A DNA stretch of 64,000 nt from an uncultured Bacteroidaceae bacterium. GTDB lineage: Bacteria; Bacteroidota; Bacteroidia; Bacteroidales; Bacteroidaceae. Location of the stretch: assembly GCA_934394435.1 (NCBI GenBank), contig CAKRRN010000004.1:1-64000 (forward strand), written 5' to 3'. This document shows, piece by piece, positions 27,730 to 38,171 of this stretch. The translations under genes were made by a program, and so were the position numbers. The notes under the pieces are model-generated. The model did not search any database, had not been told where the DNA came from, and worked only from the letters and a program-made list of their open reading frames with translations. Every line of letters starts with the position of its first letter. The first letter of the stretch is position 1.

Positions 27730-28812
27730 TTACGACCGTACATTTATATTGATCACCTCCTTCGAATGCTCAGGGTCATCTGTTATCAACAGAACACGAG
27801 GACGACTCTTAGCCTTCTTCAAATACTTGCCAATGACTGTTATCTTCAACTTTGTGCTTTTTCCTGGTTTGAGAACACGATTGCCCAAACTTACAGAAAG
27901 CGCTTTATTGAACACTTGTACTTGTTTGAAGTGCAGAGGGGTCTGACCTACATTGCGAAGAACAACAGTACGAGAAACTTTTTCTTTGCTCCCCATGTCC
28001 CCAAAATCGATATTATCCTCATCTATTTGTAATTTCGGAGCTGTCTTTCTGGCAGTTTCCGTCAGATGAGAAAAATCAGGAAGTAACACAGCATTCACAA
28101 AGATTTCATTTGACTCTCCCACCTTATCACCTACATATCTTGCCAAGTATATGCTTGTCTGGTTAAGTCCAAGCTGATGAAGCTTTTCACTATCAAGGGT
28201 AAGTCGCACTTTTCCCGTTTTACCTGGTGGAATATCTGTAGGAATTGATTCTGCCTTTAGGTAGGGAGGCAGGTGCATCAGCACAGGTCTGTAAGCAGTA
28301 TGTTCCAAATTCGCAATACCGATTTCCACATGAGGTTTATCGCCTCTGTTTACATCATCAAACTCCACATAATTGGACTGGAGACAGACATTACCTAAGT
28401 TAATAGGATAATCGGATTCATAATTGACGACATCTGTGACAACAGTGCCCTGTATAGCCATATACAAAGGCTTGTCAGATGAATTTGTATATATTTCTAT
28501 ATCCTTATAAAATGTGCCTAAAGTAGAAGCATCATAGACCAATGTAATTTCTCCACGACCACCCGCGGGAACAGCCTGCTGGGGATATTTAACATCCACA
28601 CAGTCACACGACGGAATAACTTTTACTAACTGTAAAGGCTCGTTTCCTTTATTGCGAAAACCAAGCACGACCTTCTTTGGGGTCTGGAAAGCGACCTCTC
28701 CAACCTTCAGTATCTCGACATCAGGCTCAAATAAGGCCTGAGCATCTAATCGAGGTGCCACAAAAGTCATTGCAACAAACAATGATATAAACGTTCTGCT
28801 CAAATGTTTCAT
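27730..28812 (-). CDS. DUF1573-domain exported protein
   Basis: A 360-residue exported protein with a signal peptide (about 1-25). It contains immunoglobulin-like repeats of the DUF1573 kind: VVLGFRNKGNEPLQLVKVIPSC then CVDV in the first (about 48-80), and RTVVLRNVGQTPLHFKQV in the last (about 285-303). DUF1573 proteins are common in Bacteroidetes and their function is unknown. It is the last gene of the ten-gene envelope operon and overlaps the DUF4837 gene by four bases. Confidence 0.82.
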   Translation of the reverse strand: MKHLSRTFISLFVAMTFVAPRLDAQALFEPDVEILKVGEVAFQTPKKVVLGFRNKGNEPLQLVKVIPSCDCVDVKYPQQAVPAGGRGEITLVYDASTLGTFYKDIEIYTNSSDKPLYMAIQGTVVTDVVNYESDYPINLGNVCLQSNYVEFDDVNRGDKPHVEIGIANLEHTAYRPVLMHLPPYLKAESIPTDIPPGKTGKVRLTLDSEKLHQLGLNQTSIYLARYVGDKVGESNEIFVNAVLLPDFSHLTETARKTAPKLQIDEDNIDFGDMGSKEKVSRTVVLRNVGQTPLHFKQVQVFNKALSVSLGNRVLKPGKSTKLKITVIGKYLKKAKSRPRVLLITDDPEHSKEVININVRS

Positions 28813-29825
28813 TTCTGTTTTCTAACTGTCAACAATGATGCTTCAACTTGTAAGAGAAGATCACGCTTTTCCGTTGCCGGAGAGTAGACGAATCCCTCTG
28901 CAACCATCACCTTTCTATTCAACGAATCAAGACTAACCAAAGATATAAAAGGTCCACCTAACGGTTCGTCCTTTACGTCCCACATACCACGTACCTCCAC
29001 ATATGATTTGCCCTCCCATATGCGTTCTCTATTTAGAATAACAGGCTTACCATCCACCCTGGCTGTTTGCATCCATTGACCAGCTTTCTCACCTGGTATA
29101 TTTTTTTTCATGACAGAATCACGTACTTGTACGAAATGAGACATATCCTCTAAGGGAGTTCCATCCCATGCGTAGCTATAGAGTACAACATTCAAATCAC
29201 GCGAGTTTAAATTGGAACCTGCCCACAAAAATTGCTCACCACGCTTTGATGCCTTAATCATTTGCGGAACATAAAGCCTTACCCCCATACTGCGTTTAGC
29301 TATTTGTTCTATAGCCACATTGTGATTTTTCTGTAACTCATACGTACGTACGCGCAACAGAGCATCATGCAGAAGGTCATAAAGGTCCTGTTTATGACCA
29401 TAAAAGTATCGACGCAATGCTTGCAGATCAGGTGCAGCCAGCGTAACCTCAGTTTGGGGAACTGCATACTCATCGCGAACTACCCCTATCATAGGATGCT
29501 CAAGAGACTTATCTATATGAACACGCAACTGTGTATGCATAGTGATGTATCTTTGGGCAAAAGATGCTTCATGCACCCTTACTGTCTTAAACACAGGCTC
29601 ATACTGCATAATGCCTGCTACAGACGCATCGGTGAATTCCTTCAGAGAGTCCATCATATCGCTTTTCTCCACCTCATAATCTGTAATAAGCAAAAGCTCG
29701 CTTGGCATGCCTTTTGAAGCAGGAAGCTCAATTTTTCTTTTCTTATCTTGGTTCTGCTGACAAGAAGAAAAAGAACAGAGGATAAGGAAAAAGACTCCTA
29801 TTATTCCCAGATAGCGTAACCGCAT
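28809..29825 (-). CDS. DUF4837-family lipoprotein
   Basis: A 338-residue predicted lipoprotein with lipobox SSC ending at about Cys22, so probably membrane anchored. The body resembles the Bacteroidales DUF4837 family (MPSELLLITD near residue 40, then AVPQTEVTLAAPD). Function is unknown. I use the ATG at 29825, which gives a standard lipoprotein signal; a GTG at 29840 overlaps the murI stop by one base and is the alternative. Confidence 0.78.
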   Translation of the reverse strand: MRLRYLGIIGVFFLILCSFSSCQQNQDKKRKIELPASKGMPSELLLITDYEVEKSDMMDSLKEFTDASVAGIMQYEPVFKTVRVHEASFAQRYITMHTQLRVHIDKSLEHPMIGVVRDEYAVPQTEVTLAAPDLQALRRYFYGHKQDLYDLLHDALLRVRTYELQKNHNVAIEQIAKRSMGVRLYVPQMIKASKRGEQFLWAGSNLNSRDLNVVLYSYAWDGTPLEDMSHFVQVRDSVMKKNIPGEKAGQWMQTARVDGKPVILNRERIWEGKSYVEVRGMWDVKDEPLGGPFISLVSLDSLNRKVMVAEGFVYSPATEKRDLLLQVEASLLTVRKQK

Positions 29826-29839
29826 GAATGAACCTACCA

Positions 29840-30682
29840 CTATAGAAAAATTCTCACCGCCTTTACATTCTGTTTCATGAACACACTTGCATTTTCCTGA
29901 AACACATCTGCTTGTTCGGTTGTTTGATATATGACTTTACCAGATTTAGTAATCCTCGAGCGCATATCTGGATGTCGGGTCAGATAGTTCTCAAGACTTG
30001 ACGCTACGTATTCACCCTGAGGCATCACCCGAACACCTTCTGGAACATATTTACGAATTTTGTCAAGTAAAAGAGGATAGTGCGTACAACCTAAGATGAT
30101 GCAATCAATAGCAGGGTCCTTGCTCAGTAAAGCATCCACGCGCTTCTTTACAAAATAATCGGCTCCAGGACTATCATACTCATAATTTTCTACCAAAGGA
30201 ACCCACATAGGACATGCTTCTCCTGTTACCTGAATATCTGGATATAGTTTAGCAATTTCCATCTCATAGGTTTTGCTTCTTATGGTACCAGGTGTGGCAA
30301 AAATGCCCACATGGCGTGTCTTGGTTATCAAACCAACACTTTCTGCAGTTGGTCTGATAACTCCCAGTACTCTTCGAGATGAATCCAACTGTGGCAAATC
30401 CTTCTGTTGGATAGTCCGTAATGCTTTCGCAGATGCGGTGTTACACCCTAAAATAACAAGTGGACATCCCTGAGCGAACAAATGTCGTACAGCCTGCAAA
30501 GTGAACTCGTATACCAATTCGAAAGAACGGTTTCCGTAAGGAGCTCGCGCATTATCACCCAAATAAACATAATCATACTGCGGCATCAATTTTCTAATCT
30601 GCCGCAGTATGGTAAGTCCGCCATAACCAGAATCGAACACTCCGATAGGTCCCGTTAGGGAATATTGAGTTTCAATACGCAT
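29840..30682 (-). CDS. murI: Glutamate racemase
   Basis: A 280-residue cytoplasmic racemase supplying D-glutamate for peptidoglycan. The two catalytic cysteines lie in LGCNTAS (Cys80) and LGCTHYPLL (Cys199). The N-terminal VFDSGYGGLT (15-24) and LGDNARAPYG (41-50) are family signatures. It sits between the third ompH-like gene (16-base gap) and DUF4837. Confidence 0.96.
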   Translation of the reverse strand: MRIETQYSLTGPIGVFDSGYGGLTILRQIRKLMPQYDYVYLGDNARAPYGNRSFELVYEFTLQAVRHLFAQGCPLVILGCNTASAKALRTIQQKDLPQLDSSRRVLGVIRPTAESVGLITKTRHVGIFATPGTIRSKTYEMEIAKLYPDIQVTGEACPMWVPLVENYEYDSPGADYFVKKRVDALLSKDPAIDCIILGCTHYPLLLDKIRKYVPEGVRVMPQGEYVASSLENYLTRHPDMRSRITKSGKVIYQTTEQADVFQENASVFMKQNVKAVRIFL

Positions 30683-30698
30683 ATTACTTCGCTATTCT

Positions 30699-31403
30699 TT
30701 ATTCCGCTGGTTGTTGTGGTTGCACTGGTTGCTGTGATTGTTCTGATTGTTGTGGTTGCACCGGTTGCTGTGATTGTTCTGATTGTTGTGGTTGCACCGG
30801 TTGCTCTGGAAGAGGTTGCTGTACCTGTTGCTCCACAGGTTGAGAGTTCTCTGCTGGTTGCTGAGGTGATTGCACAGGAACCATCCCTGCTGGTGGTTCG
30901 GCAACCAACCCCAATTTCCAGCGTACGAGTTCTGTCACATCCACTCCTACAACGGGATTTATAAAAGGACATGCATTATCATCTGTGTTGAGTACAAAAG
31001 CATACCCATACTCAACTCCCACCTCCAAGATGATATTGTTCAGTCGCTTCTCTACCTCAACAAGCATATCCTTTTCTGCCTGTTCAAGTAGATTCTGAGA
31101 TTTCATCCGGAAAGCAATGCCATTTTCCATCAAAGACTGTAATTCAGCCTGACGTTTTTGCATGATAGTCTGTGGGAAATCTTTTTGTCCCTGTAGGAAA
31201 TCCTCAAATTTCTTTTGAAACTCCTCTTCTCCGCGAGTAGCCTCTGCGTCATACTTGGCTTTCAAGTCTGCCAGATTCTGCTTAGCTTGTGCATACTCCG
31301 GCATCTGCGCTAATACGGTCTTGTAACTCATATAGCCAAATTGCATCTGTGCTGATAGCGACAGAGGAATCAAGATGAGGAGTGCGGTGAATAGATGTTT
31401 CAT
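30699..31403 (-). CDS. OmpH/Skp-family periplasmic chaperone with Gln/Pro repeat tail
   Basis: A 234-residue Skp-like chaperone. It has a signal peptide (1-18), a long coiled-coil arm (about 40-120) and the family's return strand YGYAFVLNTDDNA. Beyond residue 180 it carries a low-complexity tail made of the 12-residue unit QPVQPQQSEQSQ, twice complete and once partial, encoded by a 36-base tandem repeat at about 30715-30800. The tail is unusual for Skp and could vary in length. It is the third of three skp-like genes in a row. Confidence 0.85.
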   Translation of the reverse strand: MKHLFTALLILIPLSLSAQMQFGYMSYKTVLAQMPEYAQAKQNLADLKAKYDAEATRGEEEFQKKFEDFLQGQKDFPQTIMQKRQAELQSLMENGIAFRMKSQNLLEQAEKDMLVEVEKRLNNIILEVGVEYGYAFVLNTDDNACPFINPVVGVDVTELVRWKLGLVAEPPAGMVPVQSPQQPAENSQPVEQQVQQPLPEQPVQPQQSEQSQQPVQPQQSEQSQQPVQPQQPAE

Positions 31404-31425
31404 ATCCGTAAGAAATTAAAAGTAA

Positions 31426-31926
31426 TTACTGTACCCCCACAGCTTTCTTTACATCTGCGGTTATGTCTGTGCTGAGTGTTGTATTAACAAAAGGTATGGC
31501 ACCAGCATTAGTATCTATGACATAAACATAGCCACCAGCCTCGCCAATCTTTTTCACAGCATCCAATACCAGTTGCTGTATAGCACCCATTTTCTCTTGC
31601 TGAGCCTTCTGCAAAGACTGCTGGTTGTCTTGATATGATTGTTGCATACGCTGATAAAGGTCATTCAACTCTTGTTCGCGACGCTGACGCACATTCTCCA
31701 ACAAATTAGCCTGCTCTTTCTGATACTCCTCTGTTTTCTTCTGCAACTCGTCTTGCATAAGTTTCAAATCATCATCGAACTGCTTTGCCATGGTCTGAAT
31801 CTCAGTCTGAGCGGTTGTGTACTCCTTCATGTTAGGAATAATGTCTGCACTATTGAAGTGAGCGAATTTCTGCGCACTCAAAGCCAAGGGTGCCATCATC
31901 ATGATAGCTAAAAGAAATTTCTTCAT
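31426..31926 (-). CDS. OmpH/Skp-family periplasmic chaperone
   Basis: A 166-residue Skp-like protein: signal peptide (1-18), Gln/Glu-rich coiled coil (about 40-115) and the return strand AGGYVYVIDTNAGAIPFV. It should bind unfolded outer membrane proteins in the periplasm and hand them to BamA. It lies 22 bases before the next skp-like gene in the envelope operon. Confidence 0.9.
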   Translation of the reverse strand: MKKFLLAIMMMAPLALSAQKFAHFNSADIIPNMKEYTTAQTEIQTMAKQFDDDLKLMQDELQKKTEEYQKEQANLLENVRQRREQELNDLYQRMQQSYQDNQQSLQKAQQEKMGAIQQLVLDAVKKIGEAGGYVYVIDTNAGAIPFVNTTLSTDITADVKKAVGVQ

Positions 31927-31964
31927 TGTTGTTATGCTTAATGTTTAAGTTTTATTTTCTTCAA

Positions 31965-32474
31965 TCAATTATAACCTAATTTTGTAAGTACCTCATTAGA
32001 AATATCAACTTTCGGACTGGCAAAGATGATGCCCGCATCGCTCGCACGATCCAAAATCAGACTGTAACCTTTTTGTTCGGAAATGTCTTTTACAGCGTTG
32101 TATATTTCATCTTGAATGGGTGTTATCAAACTTTCACGCTTTTTGTATAACTCACCCTCTGGTCCAAAATACTTTCTTTTCAATTCTGCAGCTTCCTTCT
32201 CCTTTGCCACGATAGCCTCCTCACGCTTCGTTTTCTGATCTTCGCTCAAGAAGACTGCTTCTGACTGATAATTTTTATATAAGGTCTGTGCCTCTGAAGT
32301 TAAAGCATCCACCTCTGCCTGCCATTTCTTACTAACCTGGTTCAACTGCTCATTCGCACGCTCATAGGCTGGAATATTCTTTAGGATATAATCCATATCG
32401 ACCAGAGCGAATTTCTGTGCATTCATTGTAGTCACAACAAGAAGAGCCACCAGCGCCATCAATACTCTTTTCAT
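31965..32474 (-). CDS. OmpH/Skp-family periplasmic chaperone, bamA-proximal
   Basis: A 169-residue Skp-like protein: signal peptide MKRVLMALVALLVVTTMNAQ, a charged coiled coil (about 40-115) and the return strand GYSLILDRASDAGIIFA. It follows bamA by 40 bases. The ATG at 32474 starts a clean signal peptide. An ATG four codons earlier (32486) is possible, while the longer reading into bamA from 32591 is not supported. Confidence 0.9.
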   Translation of the reverse strand: MKRVLMALVALLVVTTMNAQKFALVDMDYILKNIPAYERANEQLNQVSKKWQAEVDALTSEAQTLYKNYQSEAVFLSEDQKTKREEAIVAKEKEAAELKRKYFGPEGELYKKRESLITPIQDEIYNAVKDISEQKGYSLILDRASDAGIIFASPKVDISNEVLTKLGYN

Positions 32475-32514
32475 ATTATCCGTCATTTTTATATTAAACC
32501 ATCCTTTTATAACA

Positions 32515-35166
32515 TTAAAACTCCTGTCCCAGAATGAAGTGGAAATGACTGCCACTATATGTCTTTCTACCAAACACATCGTCAAATCCATAAGCCCAGT
32601 CTATACCAAGCAGACCAACCATAGGCAGGAATATTCTCACACCAGCTCCCAAAGAACGCTTCATATCAAAGGGATTAAACTTCTTGACACTATTCCAAGC
32701 GTTTCCGCCTTCTGCAAACACTAATCCGTAGATATTCGTACTATTGTTCAACATAAAGGGATATCTTACCTCTACTGTGAAACGGTCGTATGCATAGCCA
32801 CTATAACCATTGGGAGTGAGCGAGCCATTATCATATCCACGCATTCCAATTGTCTCTGTTGCATAGGTACTTGTATATCCACTCGTTCCGTCTCCACCCA
32901 CATAGAATGTCTCAAAGGGTGACTTCTTGTGTTTGTTGTAGGATCCCAAAATACCAAACTCTACACGTGTCATCAAGACAAAGCATTTATTGCCACTTGA
33001 GAGTGAGGTATATGTACGGCTCTTGAACTTCCACTTATGATATTCAATCCATCTGTATTTATCCTGCAGCTCGTCACGATAGGTGCTTGAACTGGAGTTG
33101 TTGGCCAGGTTCGCATAATCCTTATTATCAAACAGACTGAAAGGAGGAGTAAGCGACACGGTGAATGAGAAATCAGAACCCTTACGCGGATAAATCTGAT
33201 TGTCCGTACTGTTTCTGCTCAGGTTAAGATTCAAACTGATATTATTACAGTTACCATTTGCTATAAGGAAATATCTCCAATCCTTGAGCATATATCTCGT
33301 ATAACCCAAATCAGCGGTCAGCATAAAATAATCATCTGGCCAACGCAGTCGTTTACCCCATCCCAAACTTACACCGAAAATTTTCACGAACTTGTCTGGA
33401 TCATAATAGTTTTCGTAGTAATTGTAACCATTGTTACCATATCCGTACAAGTAACTATTATAATAACTGTTGTATGCCGCAGAATTATAATAATTGTCAC
33501 TTACGTCAGTCTGCTTACTGAAGAACGCACTTACATTGAGTGTATTTGGGCGCTTTCCACCAAACCACGGATTCATATAGTTCACGCTGTATGCTTGATA
33601 GTAGCGACCGTTGGTCTGTCCACTGATGCTGAATGTCTCTCCATTTCCCTGAGGCAAGATACCTCGTCTGATACCATTCTTATTAAAGAGATTAGCCATA
33701 CAGAAATTACTAAATTTCAAGCCAATCTTACCTATCACACCCGTCTGTCCATAACCTAAGGAGAACTCCACCTGGTCATTACTCTTGGGAGTAAGTCCCC
33801 AGGAAAGATCAACCGTTCCGTTTGTCTGATCCTGCTGGATGTCATAATCAATATGTTCTGCATCGAAATGCCCTAAAGAGGCAATCTCTCGATACGAACG
33901 TTCCAGAGCTGCCTTGGAGAAAAGATCACCTGGCTTGTTACGCAACTCACGACGTACTACATTTTCGTACACACGGTCATTACCCGAAATCTTCACACGA
34001 CTGATATGCGCCTGCGTTCCCTCAAAGATTCTCAATTCCAAATCAACTGAATCCTCTACAATGTTAACCTCTACAGGATCCAAGTGATAAAATACATAGC
34101 CATTATTGTAGTAAAGGTTTCCTACAGCATCCTCGTCTGTTGAAGTACGTTCATTCAGACGTTTCTGATTGTACACATCCCCTTTCTTCATGCCAAGAAT
34201 ATGGTTTAGGATGTCTGTAGGATAAAGGGTATTTCCTACCCACTCTATATTACGAATATAATATTTCTGTCCCTCCTCTACAGCAAGATGCACATCTACA
34301 TCGTTTTCGCCATAAGGCACAACACTATCTGAAACAATCACAGCATCGCGGTATCCTAATTCCGCATACTTGCCAACAAGATTCTCTTTGGCTTCCTTAT
34401 ATTTGCTGTCAATGAATTTCTTGCTTCTAAACCAACTGGCCAGTGAATGTTTCTCATGTATTTTCTTCAAGACACCCTTTCGGAAAAGTCCTCCCTTGAT
34501 TTTCTTCTCGGAAAGATTTTCATTTCCAGTTATATATATGTGGTTGATTTTCACCTTATCTTTCTTCTCCACATCTATGTCCAGAATGACTTTGTCTGGT
34601 GCGCCAGCATCTTCACGCTGTGTTATATTTATCACAGCGTTCTTATATCCCTTGTCCTCATAATAACGTGCACCAAGAATCTTTGCACGGTCTATCATAT
34701 TAGGAGTAACCTGATTATCCTTCACAAGCCCAATACGTTGTTCCAAATCCTCACGTTCGCTCTTCTTCAAACCGATATAGTTGATTTGGGATATACGTGG
34801 GCGTTTGGTCAACTGAACATGTAAATACGCAGAGTCTGCCACCAAGCTATCAACACTTATTGCAACATTACTAAAGAGTCCATTTTTCCAGTATCTCTTT
34901 ACCGCTTTGGTGATGTCCTCACCAGGTATTTCTATAGACTGTCCGACAGATAATCCACTCAAGCCCACCAATAAGTACTCGTCATAGTTGTCCACACCAC
35001 CAACGGTAATGGCACCTATATAATAGCGCCTTGGTGTACGGCTGTAGTCAATAGTGGGGTTTATCTCCTTCTGCTTCACCTGGCCACAGACTGTTGCCAC
35101 GATAGCCAACCATATATATATAATAAGGTGTATCCGTTTCACTGATATCTTCTGTTGTTCGTTCAA
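32515..35166 (-). CDS. bamA: Outer membrane assembly factor BamA
   Basis: An 883-residue Omp85 protein that inserts beta-barrels into the outer membrane. A signal peptide (1-28) is followed by POTRA domains (about 45-425, for example [20 protein letters not shown] and [17 protein letters not shown]), then a barrel of about 440 residues closing with [14 protein letters not shown] Tyr/Asn-rich loop (about 555-595) is unusual. The start overlaps uppS by four bases. Confidence 0.95.
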   Translation of the reverse strand: MNEQQKISVKRIHLIIYIWLAIVATVCGQVKQKEINPTIDYSRTPRRYYIGAITVGGVDNYDEYLLVGLSGLSVGQSIEIPGEDITKAVKRYWKNGLFSNVAISVDSLVADSAYLHVQLTKRPRISQINYIGLKKSEREDLEQRIGLVKDNQVTPNMIDRAKILGARYYEDKGYKNAVINITQREDAGAPDKVILDIDVEKKDKVKINHIYITGNENLSEKKIKGGLFRKGVLKKIHEKHSLASWFRSKKFIDSKYKEAKENLVGKYAELGYRDAVIVSDSVVPYGENDVDVHLAVEEGQKYYIRNIEWVGNTLYPTDILNHILGMKKGDVYNQKRLNERTSTDEDAVGNLYYNNGYVFYHLDPVEVNIVEDSVDLELRIFEGTQAHISRVKISGNDRVYENVVRRELRNKPGDLFSKAALERSYREIASLGHFDAEHIDYDIQQDQTNGTVDLSWGLTPKSNDQVEFSLGYGQTGVIGKIGLKFSNFCMANLFNKNGIRRGILPQGNGETFSISGQTNGRYYQAYSVNYMNPWFGGKRPNTLNVSAFFSKQTDVSDNYYNSAAYNSYYNSYLYGYGNNGYNYYENYYDPDKFVKIFGVSLGWGKRLRWPDDYFMLTADLGYTRYMLKDWRYFLIANGNCNNISLNLNLSRNSTDNQIYPRKGSDFSFTVSLTPPFSLFDNKDYANLANNSSSSTYRDELQDKYRWIEYHKWKFKSRTYTSLSSGNKCFVLMTRVEFGILGSYNKHKKSPFETFYVGGDGTSGYTSTYATETIGMRGYDNGSLTPNGYSGYAYDRFTVEVRYPFMLNNSTNIYGLVFAEGGNAWNSVKKFNPFDMKRSLGAGVRIFLPMVGLLGIDWAYGFDDVFGRKTYSGSHFHFILGQEF

Positions 35167-35909
35167 AAACCCTGTTCCACCTGTTCGCCTGTCTTTCCAA
35201 ATCGGCGCTGTCTGTGCTGATAGTCTGCAATTGCACGATGCAAATCCTCGTCCTTAAAGTCTGGCCAATAAGTATCGCAGAAATAGAGCTCGCTATAAGC
35301 ACACTGCCACAACATATAGTTACTGATTCGGATTTCGCCACCTGTACGGATAAGCAAATCCGGATCTGACATAAATTTTGTCTCCAGATGACTATCTACC
35401 CATTCTTCTGTTATATTGTCCAAGCTCAAAGAGCCCTCCTTCACCTCAGACGCAGCTTCCTTCATAGCCTTCAGCAACTCCCATTTACTGCTGTAATTCA
35501 AGGCTGTCACAACAGTCATTCTGTCATTGGATGCCGTACGTTCCATGCACTCCGTCAGTCTCTGCTTTACATTCTGAGGCAGCCTGTTCATATCTCCTAT
35601 CATTCGAAAACGAATGTTATTTTTCATAAAGATCTCATCCTCCAACTTTGTGGCCACAAGATTCATCAGCGCAGCCACCTCGCTTTCGGGTCTGTTCCAA
35701 TTTTCCGTAGAGAAAGTATAGAGTGTAAGAAACTTGACACCCAGACGCGCACACTCCGTGGTTATCCGGTTTACGGTTTCTACTCCTTCTACATGCCCTG
35801 CCGAACGAGGTAAGCCTCTTTCTTCGGCCCATCTGCCATTGCCATCCATGATGATGGCTATAGACTCAGGGATTCGGTTCATGTCCAACCCTTCTATATT
35901 CTCTTCCAT
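35163..35909 (-). CDS. uppS: Isoprenyl transferase (undecaprenyl diphosphate synthase)
   Basis: A 248-residue cis-prenyltransferase that builds the C55 lipid carrier for wall and surface polymers. The [10 protein letters not shown] block carries the metal-binding Asp22, followed by RGLPRSAGH (31-39) and [17 protein letters not shown] (about 67-83). [19 protein letters not shown] in the C-terminal third matches the RxGG...S signature. It overlaps bamA and lies 11 bases after porG. Confidence 0.96.
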   Translation of the reverse strand: MEENIEGLDMNRIPESIAIIMDGNGRWAEERGLPRSAGHVEGVETVNRITTECARLGVKFLTLYTFSTENWNRPESEVAALMNLVATKLEDEIFMKNNIRFRMIGDMNRLPQNVKQRLTECMERTASNDRMTVVTALNYSSKWELLKAMKEAASEVKEGSLSLDNITEEWVDSHLETKFMSDPDLLIRTGGEIRISNYMLWQCAYSELYFCDTYWPDFKDEDLHRAIADYQHRQRRFGKTGEQVEQGF

Positions 35910-35920
35910 TTCTTGTTTAA

Positions 35921-36664
35921 CTATTCGTTATTACATTTTCTATATTTTGGACACATGCTGTATGTCACGTACAACATGGTAAAACTATAGCAATCTTTGT
36001 TCTTCAGCCCGACACTTTTGATTCCATAAGGATGAGCCAATGTGGTATGTGCTCCTGTGTCATCAAGATTATCACTCGTGGTGAAGCGCATCGTCCACTC
36101 CAACCCAATGTTTAATCTTGGTCGTATTTTATATTTCACTCCAACTCCAATCGGAAGGTTCAAGGCTCCACAGGATTTTCCTCCACCGCCCATACCTACT
36201 GTCACACCCATACCAGCCAGCGCATAAGGAGTTACACGGCTATTTTCTTTATAGCCTCCATCCATTCCATAGCCCCAAAAGTTCATCTCAAACTGCGCTC
36301 CAAAGTCAAGCACATTTCGCGAGAAAGAGACTCTGCAGGGGATACCTCCCTCAGGAGTGCCACTATTTGGATCGGTCGGAATGAAATAGCCGTCTGAGTT
36401 TCCCCGAATATGCCCCATTGCCAAATTACCTTTAACACACATACGGGAATTGAATATTCTGCGTACGACCAGTCCTCCCATTCCGCTCAAATCAGCAAAA
36501 GGTACCTTATTGGCATCGCCCAGATAGAAGCATGTGCCCACTCCTGCTCCAAGTTCCATTCTGTATTCCAGCACGTCCTGGTCTTGAGCACACATACGGG
36601 CACTCATCAATAACAGAGCAATTACTGACGTAAGAAACCAAGTCTGTTCAGACGTCCGCGCCAT
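35921..36664 (-). CDS. porG: Type IX secretion outer membrane protein PorG (DUF6089)
   Basis: A 247-residue outer membrane protein. It has a signal peptide ending near residue 27 (MSARMCAQ), then a small beta-barrel of the DUF6089/PorG type ([20 protein letters not shown], about 36-55; [17 protein letters not shown]). PorG ties the PorK/PorN ring of the type IX system to the outer membrane. In Porphyromonas gingivalis porG also lies next to uppS and bamA, which supports the call. I use the ATG at 36664; a TTG at 36688 is not favoured. The start overlaps the end of the DUF6242 gene by 43 bases. Confidence 0.85.
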   Translation of the reverse strand: MARTSEQTWFLTSVIALLLMSARMCAQDQDVLEYRMELGAGVGTCFYLGDANKVPFADLSGMGGLVVRRIFNSRMCVKGNLAMGHIRGNSDGYFIPTDPNSGTPEGGIPCRVSFSRNVLDFGAQFEMNFWGYGMDGGYKENSRVTPYALAGMGVTVGMGGGGKSCGALNLPIGVGVKYKIRPRLNIGLEWTMRFTTSDNLDDTGAHTTLAHPYGIKSVGLKNKDCYSFTMLYVTYSMCPKYRKCNNE

Positions 36665-38004
36665 ACCTCTTGATTGGCTATTATCCAAATATACTTATCC
36701 TCATCCACAGCCGCTGCTATGGAACCATCAACTCCTTTCAAAGCCCTCGGAGGATAGAGTTCATAATCAGGTTTCCATGTGATGCCATAATCCCTACTGA
36801 AGAAAAGAGCGTCCATAGCCCGATGGCTGCCTGTCTTGAGCGAAGCACCGCCAAAAGCCATACACTTACCATCATACGGCAACACATTCATATCTTTCAG
36901 CCAGGGACAAAACCAATGGTTCTCCCATGTCTGCGTAAAGTACACCCACTCGGCATTTGCCTCATTTTCCTTTGCAGTCCAGGATTTGTTCCAGACCACA
37001 GCAGCAGTATCTTGTTGTACCGAAGTACGATATCCGACCATTACAAGACGTTCACTGCCATCCTCAAGTGTAAATGGCAGCAGACTTACACATGTATCTG
37101 GCAGGTATGAAGCCTCATCATCCAATGCTTCAGGATTCCAATTTTGCCCATCAGTTGATCTAAGAACTCGCCCATCGGCAATAGCATATAGATAAGACTT
37201 ACTTGCACCAACAAGACGAATATTTGGTACGTTCATATCTGTCAAGCAAGTCCAATTTTCCGCATCAACAGATGAGAAGAGTCTTCCTTCTGCAGTACTC
37301 ACGTACAGCACCTCGTTCAACAGACAAAGGGTTGTCGGGTCTGCATTATCTGGAAGGTTAGTATCCTTTCGGCTCCAAGCATCCTGCTGTACAGTCAACG
37401 ACCGTGATGCCATGCACCATTTACTACCCGTACGCCCCAAGACATACAGCTTCTGACCATACACCATCGCACGTGTGTCGTCCATAGCTCCCAACTCCAC
37501 TACGTTGCTATCCACACGATTCCAGTAGAGAGAGTCTCCCTCCTGCTGATGAACATTCAACTTCATACTGTAAAGTCTGTTGCTTGCACCATCATTTGAA
37601 ACGACAAGCAACTGAAGAGGTTGACGAAGGTCCATACTATCTTTACTGTTATAGGCAGTCCACTCGGCAGTTGTATCTGCTTCTGGACGATACAGCAAGG
37701 TGGCTCCATCAAATGAAATGCTCACCAGTTGGGCACTCAAATCTGTGCCATATAACAGAGAATCGCGGTTTTCTATCTTTAGAGTGCGTTGGTCTATGGT
37801 CATCTGAAACAAGTTGCCAGAATAAGAACTTCTGTACGTTGTATCGCGACCCTCTGCGTTTGTATAATGAGTCACGCGTTTCATGGTTCCAAGACTAACG
37901 CTGGATATATAACAATAATTATCGAAGGTAACCTCATCATCTTTAAAGCACGACGAAAGCAAACCTCCAAGCAAAGCCAACAGCAGTATGGTGTTCTTTT
38001 TCAT
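36622..38004 (-). CDS. DUF6242-family lipoprotein
   Basis: A 460-residue predicted lipoprotein (lipobox LSSC, Cys19). Residues about 150-440 look like a beta-propeller with repeated GQKLYVLGRTG, NEVLYVSTAEGRLF and KSYLYAIADGRVL words, resembling kelch/BNR-type blades. This matches the Bacteroidales DUF6242 family, of unknown function. It is the first gene of the envelope operon, right before porG, so a link to envelope assembly or type IX secretion is possible but unproved. Confidence 0.78.
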   Translation of the reverse strand: MKKNTILLLALLGGLLSSCFKDDEVTFDNYCYISSVSLGTMKRVTHYTNAEGRDTTYRSSYSGNLFQMTIDQRTLKIENRDSLLYGTDLSAQLVSISFDGATLLYRPEADTTAEWTAYNSKDSMDLRQPLQLLVVSNDGASNRLYSMKLNVHQQEGDSLYWNRVDSNVVELGAMDDTRAMVYGQKLYVLGRTGSKWCMASRSLTVQQDAWSRKDTNLPDNADPTTLCLLNEVLYVSTAEGRLFSSVDAENWTCLTDMNVPNIRLVGASKSYLYAIADGRVLRSTDGQNWNPEALDDEASYLPDTCVSLLPFTLEDGSERLVMVGYRTSVQQDTAAVVWNKSWTAKENEANAEWVYFTQTWENHWFCPWLKDMNVLPYDGKCMAFGGASLKTGSHRAMDALFFSRDYGITWKPDYELYPPRALKGVDGSIAAAVDEDKYIWIIANQEVWRGRLNRLGFLRQ

Positions 38005-38067
38005 TTCGAAACATCAAGGTGTGCACAAAACGCACATTGTTTACTATAGTAACGTTTATTCAGTTTA

Positions 38068-38075
38068 CAAAAATA
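38068..38075 (-). promoter_or_regulatory. -7 box TATTTTTG heading the envelope operon
   Basis: TATTTTTG on the minus strand, 63 bases before the DUF6242 ATG. The ten downstream genes have gaps below 45 bases or overlap, with no terminator-like hairpin noticed, so they probably share this promoter. Confidence 0.45.
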
Positions 38076-38171
38076 CGCCTATTATTTGACTTGGGCGCAC
38101 TTTTGAGTATCTAATTAAGTAAAATTAGGAAAAGCTTCGCGACAAGACTTTCGTTTTTTAAGCGTTAGAGA

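Noticed and set aside
36665..36688. TTG start for porG
   Set aside because: It overlaps DUF6242 further and adds eight residues ahead of a good signal peptide starting at the ATG at 36664.
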